Shown piece after piece: positions 63,337-64,000 of a DNA stretch of 64,000 nt (position 1 is its first letter; each line of letters starts with the position of its first letter). Source of the stretch: Sinomicrobium kalidii. Its GTDB lineage: Bacteria; Bacteroidota; Bacteroidia; Flavobacteriales; Flavobacteriaceae. Where the stretch lies: positions 930,001-994,000 of the forward strand of contig NZ_CP089211.1 of the NCBI RefSeq assembly GCF_021183825.1, read 5' to 3'. Position numbers and translations under genes: made by a program. The notes under the pieces are model-generated. The model was given only the letters and a program-made list of their open reading frames with translations. It searched no databases and had not been told where the DNA came from.

Positions 63337-64000
63337 TTATACACGCACCTGACCGTTACCATACACATAGTACTTATTGGTGACCAGTTGTTCCAGTCCC
63401 AGCGGGCCCCTGTGGTGCAGCTTGTCGGTACTGATGGCCAGTTCGGCACCTACGCCCATTTGTCCGCCATCGGTAAAACGGGTGGAGGCATTCTGGTATA
63501 CCGCAGCACTGTCTATCTGTTCCATAAAGGCCTGTGCCGTAGTATCATCTTCCGTAAGTATACAGGCGGAATGCCCACCGGAATACTTGTTGATCCGGTC
63601 TATGGCTTCATCTACATTATCCACGGCACCGATCACTGCCTTGAGCGCCAGGAATTCTTCATACCAAACCGACTCTTCTTCCACCAGGGAAGCATCCGGG
63701 AGAACCTTCTTGATGTTCTCATCAACCAGGAGTTCTACGGAATTTTGCCGCAATTCCTTTTCCAGCTCTTTTACTTTGGTCTCATAGCCGGAGATATTCT
63801 TATCGATCAAAATTTTGTCCAGAGCATTGCACCCGGAGATCTTGTCGGTCTTGGCATTGATAATGACCTTGAGGGCCTTGTTCCAGTCGGCATCCTTATT
63901 CACATAAAGGAAATTATTCCCTCTTCCACTCACCAATACGGCACAGCGGGCGTGGTCTTTTACAAACTGAATAAGCCTTTCCCCTCCTCGCGGTACGATA
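63337..64000 (-). CDS. proA: Glutamate-5-semialdehyde dehydrogenase, C-terminal part (runs off the window)
   Basis: Reduces gamma-glutamyl phosphate to glutamate-5-semialdehyde in proline synthesis. The frame stays open to the right edge, and the first visible residues IVPRGGERLIQFVKDHARCAV include the family's IPRGG motif, so the gene starts outside. NAKTDKISGCNALDKILID carries the Cys in the position of the catalytic thiol (usual context ..PGVCNA..). Later motifs are GGHSACILTEDD, VYQNASTRFTDGGQMGVGAELAIST and LHHRGPLGLEQLVTNKYYVYGNGQVR, typical of the C-terminus. Confidence 0.96.
   Translation of the reverse strand, partial: IVPRGGERLIQFVKDHARCAVLVSGRGNNFLYVNKDADWNKALKVIINAKTDKISGCNALDKILIDKNISGYETKVKELEKELRQNSVELLVDENIKKVLPDASLVEEESVWYEEFLALKAVIGAVDNVDEAIDRINKYSGGHSACILTEDDTTAQAFMEQIDSAAVYQNASTRFTDGGQMGVGAELAISTDKLHHRGPLGLEQLVTNKYYVYGNGQVRV

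Overview
The window looks like chromosome of a member of the Bacteroidota, most likely Flavobacteriaceae. The evidence is type IX secretion (T9SS) cargo with type B C-terminal domains, a PorP/SprF protein, a Rho with a long disordered insertion, DUF4293 next to rho, and many exact TAnnTTTG minus-7 boxes, which are the signature of the Bacteroidota primary sigma factor. It is a mosaic of housekeeping genes around one very large accessory locus. No integrase, transposase or CRISPR array was found.

Positions 1-4155 (mostly minus strand) carry the first 29 codons of a HAD hydrolase, pyrD, tRNA-Thr, an 89-aa helical protein, a short mannose-6-phosphate isomerase, and an overlapping idi-queD pair. 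Positions 4156-5218 are non-coding and include a 105-bp minisatellite.

Positions 5219-32640 (all minus strand) form the striking part. A 6,921-codon gene encodes a secreted modular adhesin-like protein. It has discoidin-like modules, 11 Ig-like repeats of 88 aa, 22 cadherin-like repeats, a DUF11 domain and a type B sorting domain. It is followed by a PorP/SprF protein, a PorE-like TPR/propeller/OmpA protein and three smaller secreted proteins. One of these is a paralogue of a giant-protein module and one carries its own type B sorting domain. A divergent regulator at 33355 has a phage-CI-like HTH and an S24-type fold, but both catalytic positions appear to be substituted.

Positions 34651-48295 carry cdaA (c-di-AMP synthesis), truA, an MsbA-like ABC exporter, a YfcE-like phosphoesterase, a DUF4293 protein, rho and a GNAT enzyme. 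They also hold a two-component system followed by a Usp-like protein, a membrane-anchored lipocalin-like protein and a DUF1275 protein, and then rpsT. Four 11-bp-phased repeats sit between the kinase and the Usp-like gene.

Positions 48404-64000 carry two near-identical tRNA-Glu genes, a UDG-family protein, yaaA, a sigma-54 activator without a DNA-binding domain, an MscS channel and a NatAB-type ABC exporter. They are followed by typA (with a 23-copy heptanucleotide repeat in its leader), a small membrane protein, a TIGR01777 epimerase, a diphthine-ammonia-ligase-like ATPase, an exported GH2 beta-galactosidase, aroQ and the 3' part of proA. Several dispersed palindromic intergenic repeats recur across the window.
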